A DNA stretch of 64,000 nucleotides from Gari tellinella (GCA_922989275.2 OV277871.1:31320693-31384692); one strand, 5' to 3'; counted from the first letter of the stretch, positions 14,301 to 29,300 are shown. A program made the numbers and translations. The notes: generated from the sequence alone by a model not told the origin.

Positions 14301-17300
14301 TTGCTTATAATATGCATTTGCAATTAAAACGTACGTCAAAAATTACCGTTGTTTTCATTCATGGTCATTATATACCTAATGCACAACTAGAAATAATGAT
14401 TATATACACAATAATAGAAAAACAAAATAATTAATCTGCGCTTGTTACACTAGTACACTAGAAGAAAACGAGTCATATGTATATAAGTTGTTTTAAAAAT
14501 GCTATGCTCGCATTATTATCGCTAGCAGTCCCTGATTTACCGGGGCACATGGGGCACTTGCCCCCCCCCCCCCCCCCCCCCCCCAGCTGAGCCGGGTTTT
14601 TTTATAACTTCCTTTTATATTTGTTTTTACTTCTGATTCACTAAGCTGTTGGCGTGTGCCCCTAATTTGGCCCCTTCGAATCACACAGTCACTTCTGGTC
14701 ACTGCAGGGGTCCTTTGCTCAGAGTAGATATTAGATAACACCATATAGGTCTGGTAGTGTGGACAATACATTGAATCATGTCTGGTATTTCAACTATTTC
14801 TACATAGCAAGCGTTTTGGCGAACTGGATCATTGTTTTAACAGGACGTTATTCCCTATCACGGTATACGAATTTTGGTTACTATGAAAAAGAAAGTTCTT
14901 ATAAGGAAAACTATAGATTACACATTGTTACTGTCACCATGAAACACAAGTTGGCAAACAAAAGTTTCATTCTAAGATCGTCAACACTGGCTACAGAAAG
15001 ATGCGAAACCACAGTTACTTAACGGTTTACCCCACAGCCTGCTTCTAATTGACAGGTGACCATATTTTCTTCAGTGGAGGAATAAATTAATGGCGTATCT
15101 ATCATATGGGGTAATGGATTAACCCATTACCCCATACATACGCCTTTTTTCACATTTAATTTATTATTTCACTTAAGCAGGCTGAAAGTAAAGCAGAATG
15201 CCCAATTGAGTTGCATTCTGCTTTACTTTCAACCTGCTTTAAATGTTCATTTCTCTTCCAAACTAGAAACAGGGTATGGGATAAAGGGTTAAAACTAACT
15301 TTTAATATAGGTCAAAATGTACTTTACTTACATTTAATTGGACTTGTCCATTTCAGGGGAGAAAGAGTTAAGTTTGAAAATGCTAAGAGTTTACTAGATC
15401 TCGTGACGAGTACATTTTGTCCTTTGCAAACAGTGTAGACCCAGACCAGAGGGAACGTTTAGTCAGGCCCGTAGAAACAGGGGGCAAGGGGGGGGGGGGG
15501 GGGCACGGGGGCCGCCCCAATATTTTTGCCAATATTAGTAAAATAACATTGATCTTTATGCTAGTATTTTACCCGTTTTTGAATGCGTGAAACACCCTAA
15601 GAACGCACCAGAGACAATGTAGGAATAAAAAGTTTTCTGAAGGAAGCATGTCCTCGGACTCCCCTATTAAGAATACACATAAACAAATCCGAGTGAGTTA
15701 AGGGAGAATGATATGTTTGAATATACTGTAATTTATTGATCAGAACTCTTGTCCTGTACAAACTATGCAGACCCAGATCAGAGGATTCGTTAATGAGCCG
15801 TCTGGTCAGGATCTGCATTTTTTGTCATTTTGTATTTGAATGTGTTAACAGTCTGCACTGTTTGACATTTTGTAAGAAATTGGATAAAACAATATTTACC
15901 AAAGTAAACAAGAGCATCGCAAATGATATATAATACGCCCGCTAGCAAAGAAATATATAATTTTATCAAAATTTATTCCAATTTGTAGACACTGGAGCAT
16001 AAGCAATACTGAAATAAAGCCTTTTCTAGCATATCTGAGTACACCGTGGGCAGATAACTTTTGACACAATAATCCAATTTCAATAATAATCGAACACTCT
16101 CGTGAACTTATACTTCTTTAATTATACTGTGGGCAAATATAATCAAAATCCATTCAAAACTGTAGTTGCTTTAAATAGTGTGTAAAACTGTTAAATAAAC
16201 CTTTTAAAGCAGATCTGAGTACACCAAGGGCAGATAACTCTGTAACGACAAATCAAATGAACCTTAAATTTCACTCAGTTTTAGATCATTAGTTCCTTCC
16301 AATAGTTTTCCGAGAAATCTATGGACAAGCTTATTATAGAATATTTGAGTACATCAAGGGCAGATAACTCAAACGACAAATCGAATTAACCTCAAACTAG
16401 ACTCAGCTTCAGATCGATGTGCATATAATATTCACAAGTGTGAAGTTTCATTAGTATCCGTCTGACAGTTTTCCAGAAAAACTCCAGACAAAAAAAAATG
16501 TTGACGGATGAAACGAAACATTTAGCAATATTTAAAAAAGTTCATCGTTGTGCATTACGATTTCTGAACATTTAGTTAACTCCCTTTTAAAAGCACCAAA
16601 GTTTTTACCTCTCTTATTCTTATTTAAGAAATGTGGGTATTTTGACTCTTATTTTTTATCAATAAATAATTCAGGTGATCACGTTTCAAATAATTAAAGC
16701 AAACATACACTGATACATTTGTATAACGGAGTGCTGATCTGACGAGGTGTGAAAATTGCACACGCCGCATGAAACAATGGGACCGAAACTGATCGTGTTG
16801 ACAGTTCGAGCATTAGGTGCAAACTATTGTTGACAGTTCGACCATTAGGTGTGAAATATAGAACAAACTGCTTCAAGGGGACCGCACTTCAATTCGAGAA
16901 TTCCAGCTTTCACTGTTCGACAATACAGAAGTAGAACAATAAGGATTATATAGAGAAAGAAACGGGACCGAGAAATGAGTTCGAGAATTCGATCGTGTTC
17001 TAGCTTTCAGAGTTCTAGCTTTCGAAGTTCGACTGTAGTACTTAATTCATAATGGCGATAACTACATGTAATTTAAACATACACGTATTGTAGACGAAGA
17101 GACATTGTTTGAAAAACATTAAATATGAATTTTAATGCTAAGGAAAAAGGACTGGCAAAAGGACTGAAAAGAAAAGTTTAGTAATACATTCAGGAAGCTA
17201 ACCACGTCTGTCTGTTACATTGTTTAACTGATATCGCATAATGACATTTAAACAACAAAACGTCAAAAACAGAAAGAGATATCAACGGTGTTTTGAACAT

Positions 17301-20300
17301 TTGTATAAAGAGATATAACTGCCCTTTATTGCAACTGCTTTATAAGTAATAAACGAGATTACGGTCATGCTTTTCTTATACAAAAATAGCAAAATTATTG
17401 AAAAGGTAGCAAACAACAAAAGGCCAAAAATTTGGATAAGCATTCTTTACCAGTTTGTGTACAATCGTCAGTTGTAATAGCGAATCTTCAAATTACCCCT
17501 TGCCTTGAAAAAGGACTGAACTTTAAACAAATAAAACTCGAAAACCAGTACTTACTATTGATGTTTTTTAATGCGATAGCCTTCATTAGGTAGTTTACGT
17601 TATTTTCTATAGTTCCATATATCTGTTATATTAAACGTTTGTCTATTGGAAGTTCCATGTTAACCAACTATCTTTAAAAGTTGATTTATCAGGATAATTG
17701 CGGAAAAAATGAATTTTACAATACAACTTTGAAATGTGTTAACACCTTTTTCACTTAACTGCAGTCTGATGGCATGGATAGAGAGCGGCTCAAGGTCACG
17801 TCTTGTAATGGCCTTCATGAATGGAGAGTCCATTAGAGTAATTAGGGATAGCAATGACGATAGTGACGTCATCAAGCAACCGGAAGACTTGGCCTTTGAT
17901 CATGAGAATAGTAAGTATCCGATGGGTCTGACACACATGCAAAACAAATATCGTTATTATATCCCGATAAGCGCATTTATGTTTGAACCAAAATGTCCAT
18001 TGCGAATAGTTTCAAGTCAGACCAGGTTGGGTGACACGGCGTCTGATCACGCTGGAAACTGTCTTTTCCAAATTGAAATAAATCATTAGATACTAAGAGT
18101 TTAATACAAATTTTGTGTTTGATAGCGTTGCGTTGCGTTTCGTTTGCGTTGAAACGAGGAAGAAAGAAGTATGCTCTGTATGATTGAAACTAACATCGTG
18201 TCTGTTCAGGAACCAGAACTGTTGATAATTGAAGATACGTCTAGCTAAACAGAAGAATGGCGGGTCGAAAATATCTTCCTGTGGACGAGAAGACGTTGTT
18301 CCTTCTCCATTTACGCGTTATACTGAATCTATCATTTCTATTTTCAAACCGTCTGGAGCCAGATCACACGCAGTTTGACCAGACGTCTGAATAGGCTCCA
18401 AAGTATTGGCCACTCAGATAAAAATAAATCAGGAATTAAAAAGTGTCATAGTCTGCATTTGCGTTTTGCATTTCGTTCATTTCAACAGGGATATGAAAAC
18501 GTCTGTCCACAACAGCAATCATAGCAAATCAAGCTGGTTTTTATATGACCATCTATTGTGTTCTTAATTGTGTCAAAATACTTTATCTATCTTGTTAATT
18601 GTGTAAAACAAAACATTTGTTAAGCCATGCATACATGGACCGATGCGTTATTTTCCCACAAAGCGTGACTGTTCACTAAGAAATTGTGTAAGATGTCAAG
18701 AGTCTTCGCGCCGTATTAAACGTTATATGGAGTCTGAAAAGGTTTGCAAGCTGTTTAGCATTCAGATTTGGAAAAAAGATATCATTTATACATATAATCT
18801 ACAGTTCTATTGAATTGCATGTGCATTCAGTTCGTCTTAAAGAGGAGGGTATTTTGTTTGTGAGATTCAGAACAGTTTACTCTTCACGAAAATTTCGATT
18901 ACATTATAGCTGGCATTATATATGTTTGTGTGTGCTTAGTTCTCAAAATGAAAGTTGCATTATATTGAGGTTTCGGAAAGAAAGCGTTGCCATTGTCCAT
19001 GTCAATGAAATTAAATTGCTGTCACAATATAAAATGTATAGATTGACCGTGGTTTGAATATATTGACAAATTGTGTAATCCAAATGGCAAACTGTTTGAA
19101 CCAGTGTCAACTGATCCCAAATTGTTTGCAATGGATACAGTGGAGAATCTGTTATTCTTTCCCCTTTAAACGCAAACGTACGCAAACGCAAAATACTAAA
19201 ACGTAGAAAAGTACAACTTTTTGACAATTCTGATAATTCATGTTTATCTTGGTGGCAAACAGTTTGGAGCCTGATCAGACGCCGGGTTACCCGGCGTCTG
19301 ATCTGGCTCCAAACTGTTTGCACTGCAAATAATAGTTCTAGCGTAAACGCGTTTATTGGGATAGAATAACGTTTTCTCCACTTTACATGTATGTCTAACA
19401 GAACTCTGTTAAATTCGCCTTTCATTCTCGTTTGTTAGCTCGTTTGTTTGGTTAAAATACCAGCTACCTCCTGTTTATAAATACATGTACGATATATATA
19501 ACACTGGCAGTAATGCCGGAAAATACTATAGATAGATAATATATATATAAAAGGCTTTGTTAGTTTAGTGTCGTTGAAAGGGTCAGTCAGTTTTGACTTA
19601 TAAATGAGACACCTAACTTTATTTGCACGCACATTGCCTCGCGAAACCCTCCTCTTATTATATTATATTATATAAATATTAGATGGCAGTTTGCGTGACA
19701 TTCAAATTGTCAACCCAAGAAACAGCATGTCACCCCGAGGCGTAGCCGAGGGTGACATTCTTGTTTTCGAGGGTTGACAATTTGAATGTCACGCAAACTG
19801 ACATCTAATATTTATTTTATTACACCGAGCTTATCAATTCTAGCTTTAGAATCGTCTCATTTGTATTTTATAAAATGTGTTGTGAATACTAATTTAGCGC
19901 AGACATGTACGTAACGCGGGAAACGACGTCGCCGTCTATGACGTCACATTGTTTATAATTATGTTACCACTCTTTATAACGTTCCAATGTATCCAATAGC
20001 GAACTCAATGTCAATGCTGACAGTACGTTTTCGGACGGAGTAAAAAAGTAATGTCCTTTAGAGTGACGTCACAAAAAGAATATCATAAAGAGTGACAGTA
20101 TATTTTGAATAGATGTAAAAGACATGCAAAATGTTAACTGTAGGTCTATGGGAATTTAACATTGAAACTCAAAGCGAGGTGTAATAATATATAAATATTT
20201 GATGGCAGTTTGCATGACATTCAAATTGTCAACCCGAGAAACAGCATGTCACCCCGAGGCGTAGCCGAGGGTGACATTCTTGTTTTCGAGGGTTGACAAT

Positions 20301-23300
20301 TTGAATGTCACGCAAACTGACATCTAATATTTATTTTATTACACCGAGCTTATCAACCCTAGCTTTGGAATCGTTTTATTCGTCTTTTATAAAATGTGTT
20401 GTGAATACCAATTTAGCGCGGACATGTACATAACGCGGGAAATGACGTCGCCGTCTTACGACGTCACATTGTTTATAATTATATTACAAGAAACAAAGAA
20501 GAACGTTATGATAAGTAAATTGAAGAAACAGCGTCTTTACATTGTCTAGGTGGCAAATATCCTCTTCCGAAATGGTGGCAAATCGTTAAGGAATGGACAA
20601 AAGGAAGCAACTTGTACAGAAAATGCCAAAAGTTGATTAGAAGTTACCACTTTTTAAAATGTTCCAATGTATCCAATAGCGATTGGCATGTCAATGCTGA
20701 CAGTACGTTTTCGGACGGAGTAAAAAAGTAATGTCCTTTAGAGTGACGTCACAAAAAGAATATCATAAAGAGTGACAGTATATTTTGAATAGATGTAAAA
20801 GACATGCAAAATGTTAACTGTATGTCTATGGGAATTTAACATTGTAACTCAAAGCGAGGTGTAATAATATCATATAATTATTTGTATATTATGACATTTT
20901 AGATGAACATTTGTACTGGTGTGACAGCATGCTCGGCAAAATAGAACAGGTAGAGCTTGAATCCTTCATAACCAAGACCGTGTATTTAAACGCAAACATG
21001 AAACCTGTGGCACTTGACGTCGCTGGAGATTTCGTATACTTTGTACCGCAGTACGAAAGGTGAGAACTGATACGTTTAACCCATATCCAACTGTGATATC
21101 GTCTGCTTTGAAATTGTCGTCTGAAACATGTATTAAATTTATATATATATATATATATATGATTTAAAAAAAATAGCTGATGTATTATAGGCTTTAAAAA
21201 CACAATTTTATTTCTTCAAAAAATGCGCGATTTTTGAAGAAATAAAATTGTGTTTTTAAAGCCTATAATACATCAGCTATTTTTTTTAAATCATATATAC
21301 AGCTTTTCCCGGTAGTTTCCGGCATCACGCCGACATTATATATATATATCAGCAGGCAAATGGTTAGTTAAAATAACCCTTGATATGATGACAAATAAAA
21401 CACGATAACCATACAGGTAGCCATTGATCAATAACTATTTCGGCAGTGTCAAATTAAATGCATCTTAATGGATAGAGGGGTTCATTTAAGACAACAGTTT
21501 GATTGGTGAAAGAGTTTGCTTGCTGATCTTAATTAACTTTTCTGAGTTTATAAGTGTTAGAATATCTGTTGTGTTATTATTTATGGTAGAGAACATTTTA
21601 TACACGTAGTTTCCCCAATAAAGGCAATTATCATTTAACTCTTTACATGCGGCAAAATTGTGATTTTCTTTGCGACAGTTTGAATCCATTTGAGATGCCG
21701 CGTAACGTGGCTGCTCATCAGGATCAAAATGTTTGACATTCTGACCTTGTTTTGTTAAGAAAGTTTCAAAATTCTAATGCTAGACCAATGACAGAAGACA
21801 ACTGTTGCAGAAGAAAAATATACCCAGTATGCAAAGAGTTCAACTCCGAAGCCTGACAGGGTACGCCGGCGTCCCATCTGACTCCTAACAGATTGTGATT
21901 TAGATATTAATATCAACCACTGTCAGTTTTCCCAGCCTGTTGTTCTGCATTAACGTTTAGCTTCGTCTAAACAATGTCCAACGTCTTTCCCATTGTAAGT
22001 TTAATGCTATTAACATATAAGGTGGCACCCCTCCAAACCGGAACCTCTAAATACCGGATACCTCTCTAAGCCGGACAAAAGCTTTGGTCACGTTTCCAAT
22101 CCTTTATTTTTACCTATTACACCATAAGTTCGCATTTGTCCGTTTTTGGGTGTATTCCTAGACTGACGAAAATAGTTTATACGTTCTAGCAGATCATAGC
22201 TTAAAGCAGATTGAAGGTAAAGCAGAAAACGCCTTCATGCGCATTCTGCTTTACTTTCAATCTGTTTTAAGTGGTCAGCTATCTTCCATTCTAGAAACAA
22301 GGTTCCTGTAATGTGTTAAAACCCCTCTTTACCGGAAACCCTTTAAAACGTTTTGTTGTCCCCACACATGTCCGGTTTAACTGTACAGTTAAACTACATT
22401 TGTATGTCATTCAGTAAAAAGTTATCTTGATATAGGTACAGACTGTTCACTGCTATATTGTAAATACAGGGGGAGTGCATCGCAAAGACCCTTTAGATCT
22501 CTAAATTACTGTATCCTGCAGTAAACTGGCATCTTTACTTACACCCAATTCATGACTAGAGAGCGATTTATAAAGTTTTACTGGACATGCATCAAACACA
22601 AAGTTGTTAATTTGTAATACTTTGATGTTTCAGGAAGGTTTACAGCATAAATAAAGACGGTGGAGGAGGACTAAGTCTTATCATGGAGTCTCCATCGTTT
22701 GGCAGTCTTTCGTACATTATTGTTTCTGACTTAGACGCAAAACTGCCTAAAGGTACATGTAGTACTGGGTTACAGTGAGAATGCGTTATTCTTTCCAAAT
22801 AAACGCGCTCATTCTAAGACTATTATTTCCAAAGCAAACAAATTGGAGCTAGATTAGACAACAGGTACTTGACACATACATCTAGATATATTACCCCCCC
22901 CCCAAAAAAAACAAAAACAAACAAAACAAACAAAACAACAACAACAAAAAACAAAAACATTTTGATGCACATTTTCGTTATAATAAAAAAATAAAACTTT
23001 TTGATGCACATTTTCGTTATAATTCACGTACTGTGGCGTTATTTGACGGAATTTGATGAAATAAAAAGAAGATATAGATAAATTTATCATTTCCCGCGGG
23101 TACCACAAGAGAATATCGGCGATCTAGTGTAATTTAGCGTCAGTTTAAGCCGATAGTTAAGACTAGGTGTTGGATTGCGCTGATTATCTTGTATCTATAT
23201 TAGAAGTATTTTGTTTTGTTTGTGGGGGGGGGGGGGGTAATAGATCTAGATGTATGTGTCAAATACCTGTGGATTAGACGCCGGGTAATCCGGCGTCTGA

Positions 23301-26300
23301 TCAGGCTCATAACTTTTTCCCTCTCTGGTTCAAATAGATAGACATTTAAAAATAGTTGTATTTTTTCAACATTTTAGTAGACTGTGTTTGCACTGGAACG
23401 AATAAGGTCTGCACTGTTTGTCGTTTTGTAATAAACTTTAATTTAAGCCTAAATAGTCATAAATGGACCAGGCTCTGTTAGAAACTGGAATTGAAATTAC
23501 TAGTTCCAGGGATGAATGAGTTAAGGTGCATTTTGAAATAATAGTTTTTCATTTAAAACATATCATAATCATTTTCCATAATGCAATCAATATAAATTGT
23601 CACTTAGCGTCCGATCATGCTGCAAACTGTTTGCAATTGAGTATGTTAAATATACCGTCAACATTTCGCAATAACTAAAAATAGTGTGCATTTTAGTTCC
23701 ATGCACTTGCGTTTTGTTTCGTGTTACATTTTTAACTGGCCTGTATGGCATTAAAAAAACCTTAATTTTCCTTTTCAGGCCATGCTTTGTGTTCTGACTG
23801 CAATGGGAGATGCAGCACGATTTGTCTCCCGAGAGGTGACGACACTCGGGTGTGTGCATGTGAAGATGGAACGCAACTAACTGACGGCAAAACGTGCAGG
23901 ACAGGTAATCGATTACATGTGTACATATACATATATAGACTGACACAAGTCTCTCTAATAATAGTTTATCATTATTTCCTTTTATGATCAGGGCTGCCAT
24001 AAGTTGACATGAAAAATCCTAAGATTTCCAACTTTGCATTTTTCAAGTGCGAATTTACGAATTGTACCTTTACCCCATAGCCTTTTTCTTGTTTTGTTGA
24101 CATGCGACTACTTAAAGCAGGCTGTAAGTAAAGCAGAATGCGCATTAGGGCGCTTTCTGCTTTACTTTCAGCCTGCTTTAAGATACTATGAACTGGGAGA
24201 AAATCCATACTGGATTGTCGTTTCCTAGTCAGGATTATAGATACAAATCAGTGCTGGACTCTGTAGCAGGAATAAGGCACAATGACAAACCGTTGAAAAA
24301 GAGAATACATTATCAAAATTAATATATTTATCAGACTAGTAGCTAGTCTAATACATATACAGTGGAGAAGACGATATTTTCCGAAATGATCGCGTTTACG
24401 CTAAAATATTATTTCCATTGCAAATAGTTGGAAGCCAGATCAGATGCCGGGTGCACCGGAGTCTGATAAGGCTCAAAACTGTTTGCAACTCAGTTTAAAA
24501 TTTTAAAAAGATTTCATTTTTCTATATTTTAATGCACTAGGTTTGCGTTTCGGTTGCGTTTTAATAGGAAAAAATAACGTCTTTTCCACTGTATTCCTGC
24601 ATAGTTCATACTGGAGTCGGAGTTGCTCTGTCCTTTTTTGTGTCCTTTAAGTGTCTTCCTCACTACGTACATGTACATTTGCAGTGGAGAAAACGTTATT
24701 CTGTCCCAATAAACGCGTTTACGCTAAAACTACTATTTCAATTGCAAACAGTTTGGAGCCAGATCAGACGCCGGGTAACCCGACGTCTGAATAGGCTGCA
24801 CACTGTTTGTCACTCAGATCAACATGCATTATCAGAATTGCAAAAAAATTACATCTGTCTACGATTTAGTTCTTTGCGTTTGCGTTTCGTTTGCGTTTAA
24901 ACATGAAATAATAACAGATTCTCCACTGTAGTTGTACATTTGTTGTTTGATAAATAGTTGTGAACGGAATATAATCAAATGTCTATTACTTTCAGCTGAG
25001 CGCTGTCCAAATCCATCCGCCGAGGGACTTGAGAGGTTTGACAACTGTTGTCCTGGGCAACCGCTCACAGAATGCCAACCAGTGTGCCAGGCAGGCTTCA
25101 AACTAAAGCACAATGCTGTTAAATGTTTGAGCGGAGGGTGGAACGTTTCACTGGACACTTTATGTGCGAGTAGCAGTGGTAATGTTTTGGGAATTGGTTG
25201 TTCTTGATAGTTTTGACACAAAGCGATTGGCAAACACAGTGCTTTGATATGTAGAAAAAGAAAGTTGTCGTGAAAAATGAGTGAGTTGAATTTACGGTAT
25301 CGCCATACTGAAAATGTCACACAGCGCCTATAAATGATGAATAATGAGATGAAATGATAATGAGGGATGATTTCAGGAAGATGATTTCGGCTAATCTCAT
25401 TCTCTGCGAATCGGTACATGGGCTAAAAACCACTGACATGCATTACTCGTAGCTCTTGAAAGAATGGATAATCTCTGTCTAATAAACAAACAAATACATT
25501 TGTACCCTGTGAAAATTAAGCCCCAGAACATTGGCTTTTTTAATATACAGTAAAACCTCTCCATTACGGCCACTACAATGAGGGCTAGTTGTTTGTATAA
25601 AAGACAGGGGACAGCTTAAAGCAACTGGCTCAAACACATGATACCTTACAACATTTAATGGTCGTTGTAGAGAGGTATTACAGTACAGTGGAGAATCTGT
25701 TTTTCTTTCCCGTTTAAACGCAAACGCAAAGCACTAAAACGTAGAAAAGTACAACTTTTGGACAATTCTGATAATTCATGTTTATCTTGGTGGCAAACAG
25801 TCTGGAGCCTGATCAGACGCCGGGTTACCCGGCGTCTGATCTGGCTCCAAACTGTTTGCACTGCAAATAATAGTTTTAGCGTAAACGCGTTTATTGGGAA
25901 GAATAACACATTCTCCACTGTAATGCGGTAAGAGAATGCAGGTACATGTGCATCAGCTCTGAAAATATAACAGTCGACAGGTTGTACGAACGACAATCCT
26001 TAAGGTTCATAAGTTAACTTCAGCAATTAGCATACATGTACTCGTCATACATGCCATATGCAAACAGTATAGACCCAGATCTGAGAGCTCCTAAGAAACC
26101 CTCTGATCTAGGTAGGCATTGTCTGTCATATTGATACGGCGCTCTCTCTCTACAAGGTTACTGAATGGGATACAAGAAATATGTGCGTTGTTCGGAGGGA
26201 GTCGTTATAGGGAGGGGTCTTTAGCTGAGGGAATTAGCATAATAATCTTGCAAATTTGTAAGCAAGCATGAAATTTGGCATGAACACTCAGTTGGGTATG

Positions 26301-29300
26301 CAATTTTGAAAAAAAACCGTTAGCCACTCGAAAATTCAAGATGGCGTCCATTTTCAAGATTGCCGCCATTTCCGGTATCAATTCATACGCCCAAGACGGG
26401 TATACCTTTCACAATTATGCATAAAAATCACTATATAAGCTTGAAATTTGGCATAAACACTCAGTTTGATATGCTTTTATGATAAAAATCGTAAGCCACT
26501 AAAAAATTCAAGATGGCGCACATTTTCAAGATGGCCGCCTTATCCATATTCAATTTATACGTCCAAGTTTGGTATATCTAACACAGCTATACATTAAGAT
26601 CTTGAAAATCTTTAAGTTAGCATGAAATTTAGTATGTACACCCAGTTGGCTATGCACTTTTATAAAAAAAAACGTTAGACACTCAAAAATTCAAGATGGC
26701 GTCCATTTTCAAGATGGCTGCCATTTCCATTTTCAGTTTATTTTGTTCCAGGTTGGGCATATTTAAAAAAATATTACTTGAGTCAATATTTGACACAATT
26801 AATGCTAAAACAGCTTAGAAATATATATTTGACATATCCTATGTGTAAGAACGTCCAAAATGGCCGATCAGTTTTCAAAATGGCCGCCATTAATTATTAT
26901 CAAATTCAAGTAGCGATTTTGTCAGCAAGTCAATCCAACTTCATTTGTCTCCGTAATTAGGATTAAAAACTCAAATTTACAGCCCTGGAAAGCATGTCTT
27001 CATTTACATTATCTCATTTGTTTAAACGCATATAGTAATCACACATGCAGCTGCACAAATCGGTACAGGCAAGGCCAAACCTATAACATTTGCAGCGACC
27101 TGAGCAGTCTATTTTGCAGCCACACTTCGTTAACTCTTTGAAACGTTCAGCAATTGGGTCTTGCTTAGTCTAGAACACTTGCCATAAACTGTTCTGCTTT
27201 CTCCAATCCCATTCTGCAGGATCTGTCATTGTCACGATACACTCTAAACTGTGGCCCTAAAAAGCAGCCTGCCTGGTATGCTGCTCGTTTGATGCGCTGA
27301 CAAAGGGCTTCTCTCGTTAAAGGATTTGCATCATATTGTCTTTGTTTTCGAGCAAACATGTCTAGTCTTGCCACATGAATATCAACTGCCGTATTGGATC
27401 TGTCATACAAGGCTATGAAAAATCTTTCTAAAGCCTCACTGTCTACAGGTGTAACAACTAGCGGGTATTTACTCATTTTTGAGAAAACGTAACCGATTTC
27501 TGAGATGTACATTCCACGTTTGCCATGCAACTTTTTTACCTTTCCCACGGAACGCTGACACAGTGTAACATCCGGTGAATGCGTGAAAGAAGGCGATCCC
27601 AGATGTTTTGTTCCCTATTGAATTGACAATGTCTTGAATAGGGATCTATCTAACGCTTGCCCCTTGACCGTATTCAACCCAAAGGTTCTCCAAGCCTAGA
27701 TTACTAAGAGCTGAATATGTACTCACAGCAATCACTAGAACATCAGTGTTACTAGCCTTTAGAATGATGTTCTTATGAACTTGGTTTACAGTGTTCCTTC
27801 ATCATCATCATCATCATCATCATCCAGTTTTGATTAACCAGGCCCTTGGTTAATCCTTCTTTGTCCAGTCTTGAGCGAAGTCTCCCTCTCCAAGCTTGGC
27901 GATTTTGTGGGTTGGTGTTTTCCAACCCGAGAGCTTCGCGGTCACGTTTTACAAGGTCCTTCCAAGATAACTTAAATCTGCCTGGAGCCCGCTGTGCTGT
28001 GATGTTCAGGCATCTGATTGGAGAGATCCAGCTAGAGCTTCTCTCTACATGGCCAAGCCATTTCAGCCTATATGATTGGAGGGTCTCCGCAATGCCTTAT
28101 ATATGTATACATGCACACACATCCCTGTGTCTGCTTCCGCATGATTGCAAGGAACTAGTCCTTCTGGAAGGCTGTCTTGGTTGCATACTGTGCTGTCCTC
28201 TTTTGATAAAATCACAACGTTTTGGAGAAAGACTTAAACAGGTCAGTTTTGTTGTTATTGTCCCTAAAAAAACTGCGTCACTTTGGTATCACTTCAAATG
28301 CTGCGTTATCCTCAAAGGTCTTGGACAGCCTAGGAAGCAACGCATTCACCAACGCCGAACAAGCGATGATGATGATGGCAGTAGCATTTGGTGTAGTCTC
28401 GGAGTTGATAGCTTTGGCTTCGAGAATTGTCGTGAGTGTCCTCTTCTGACAACCATACAGGGATCCGTTGTCACTGAGAGCAGCAGGAAAAGACTGGTTT
28501 TCAAAACTCTGCGCAAGCTGTAACCTGATGCGCTTTTCTGGTTTTTGTCACACTTGACACATATAGGAATGATTCTGCAGTTCCTGAAGAAGCAATGTCA
28601 GCTTCTGTGAGGGCGTCCAACCATCCGCTTGCTTTATGATACGTTCCAATAGAGTTAAGTGCTGTCATTTCAATGACTAGCCCCCCTCAAACATCATGAC
28701 AATCTTGTCCTCGTCGTACTTTTCAGACCGTTGCCACTGAATTTGCTTTGCCAATGCATGCAGTGGTTGACCTGCAGTAAGAACAACAACCTGATCCGGA
28801 TTCAGGTATGCAATAGTGTCCTTTAACTTGTCCATGACATGTCGTATGGTAGCCACGGATTGAGCGGATTCGCGAAGCAGTGGAAGCAGATATGCAATTG
28901 TGACTTCAAACGCGAGACCTCTCTCTTTTGATGCATGATGCGCAGACCAGGTAACATTCGCACGTTCATCCAGTGTTTCAGCAAGAAAAACCTCCTCGAG
29001 CCACTCAAATTCACAATGTAGTTCGAATTTTGAGTTTTGAATGGTTTGATTAAATCGATTTTCTGATTTTGGAGGAGATATCTTTCCCATAAGAACTGCA
29101 GTGGCGACATTTGTATAATAATCTGTGAGTTCTGGTACATGTACTTGTTTTGCCTTGTATTTCCTAATACTAAAAGAATCACGCATGATTTCAAAACCAC
29201 AGCATGCCTTCCTTTTGGCTCTTGGCAGAGTAGAGAATAATCTCGGTCCAATAAACAGAAAACTTCTCTATACCAATTTATCCCCACAACCAAGACAAGG

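Noticed and set aside
18943..19425. 160-residue minus-strand open frame
   Set aside because: It lies over a MITE-A and its flanks. The protein is the translated palindrome seen in many other copies, with no splice sites or domain.
9753..20870. CRISPR-like reading of the repeated palindromes
   Set aside because: Copies are dispersed and have internal hairpins, non-regular spacing and transposon-type ends, in a genome with spliced genes.
23587..24000. 137-residue minus-strand open frame
   Set aside because: It is antisense to the second EGF exon (23779-23904) and shows no domain or splice sites of its own.
24859..25419. 186-residue minus-strand open frame
   Set aside because: It is antisense to the sushi-like exon of the receptor, whose plus-strand frame and splice sites are consistent with 13 other exons.
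27846..28523. 225-residue plus-strand open frame
   Set aside because: It is antisense to the retrotransposon fragment and the orphan gene, which match known protein blocks on the minus strand.
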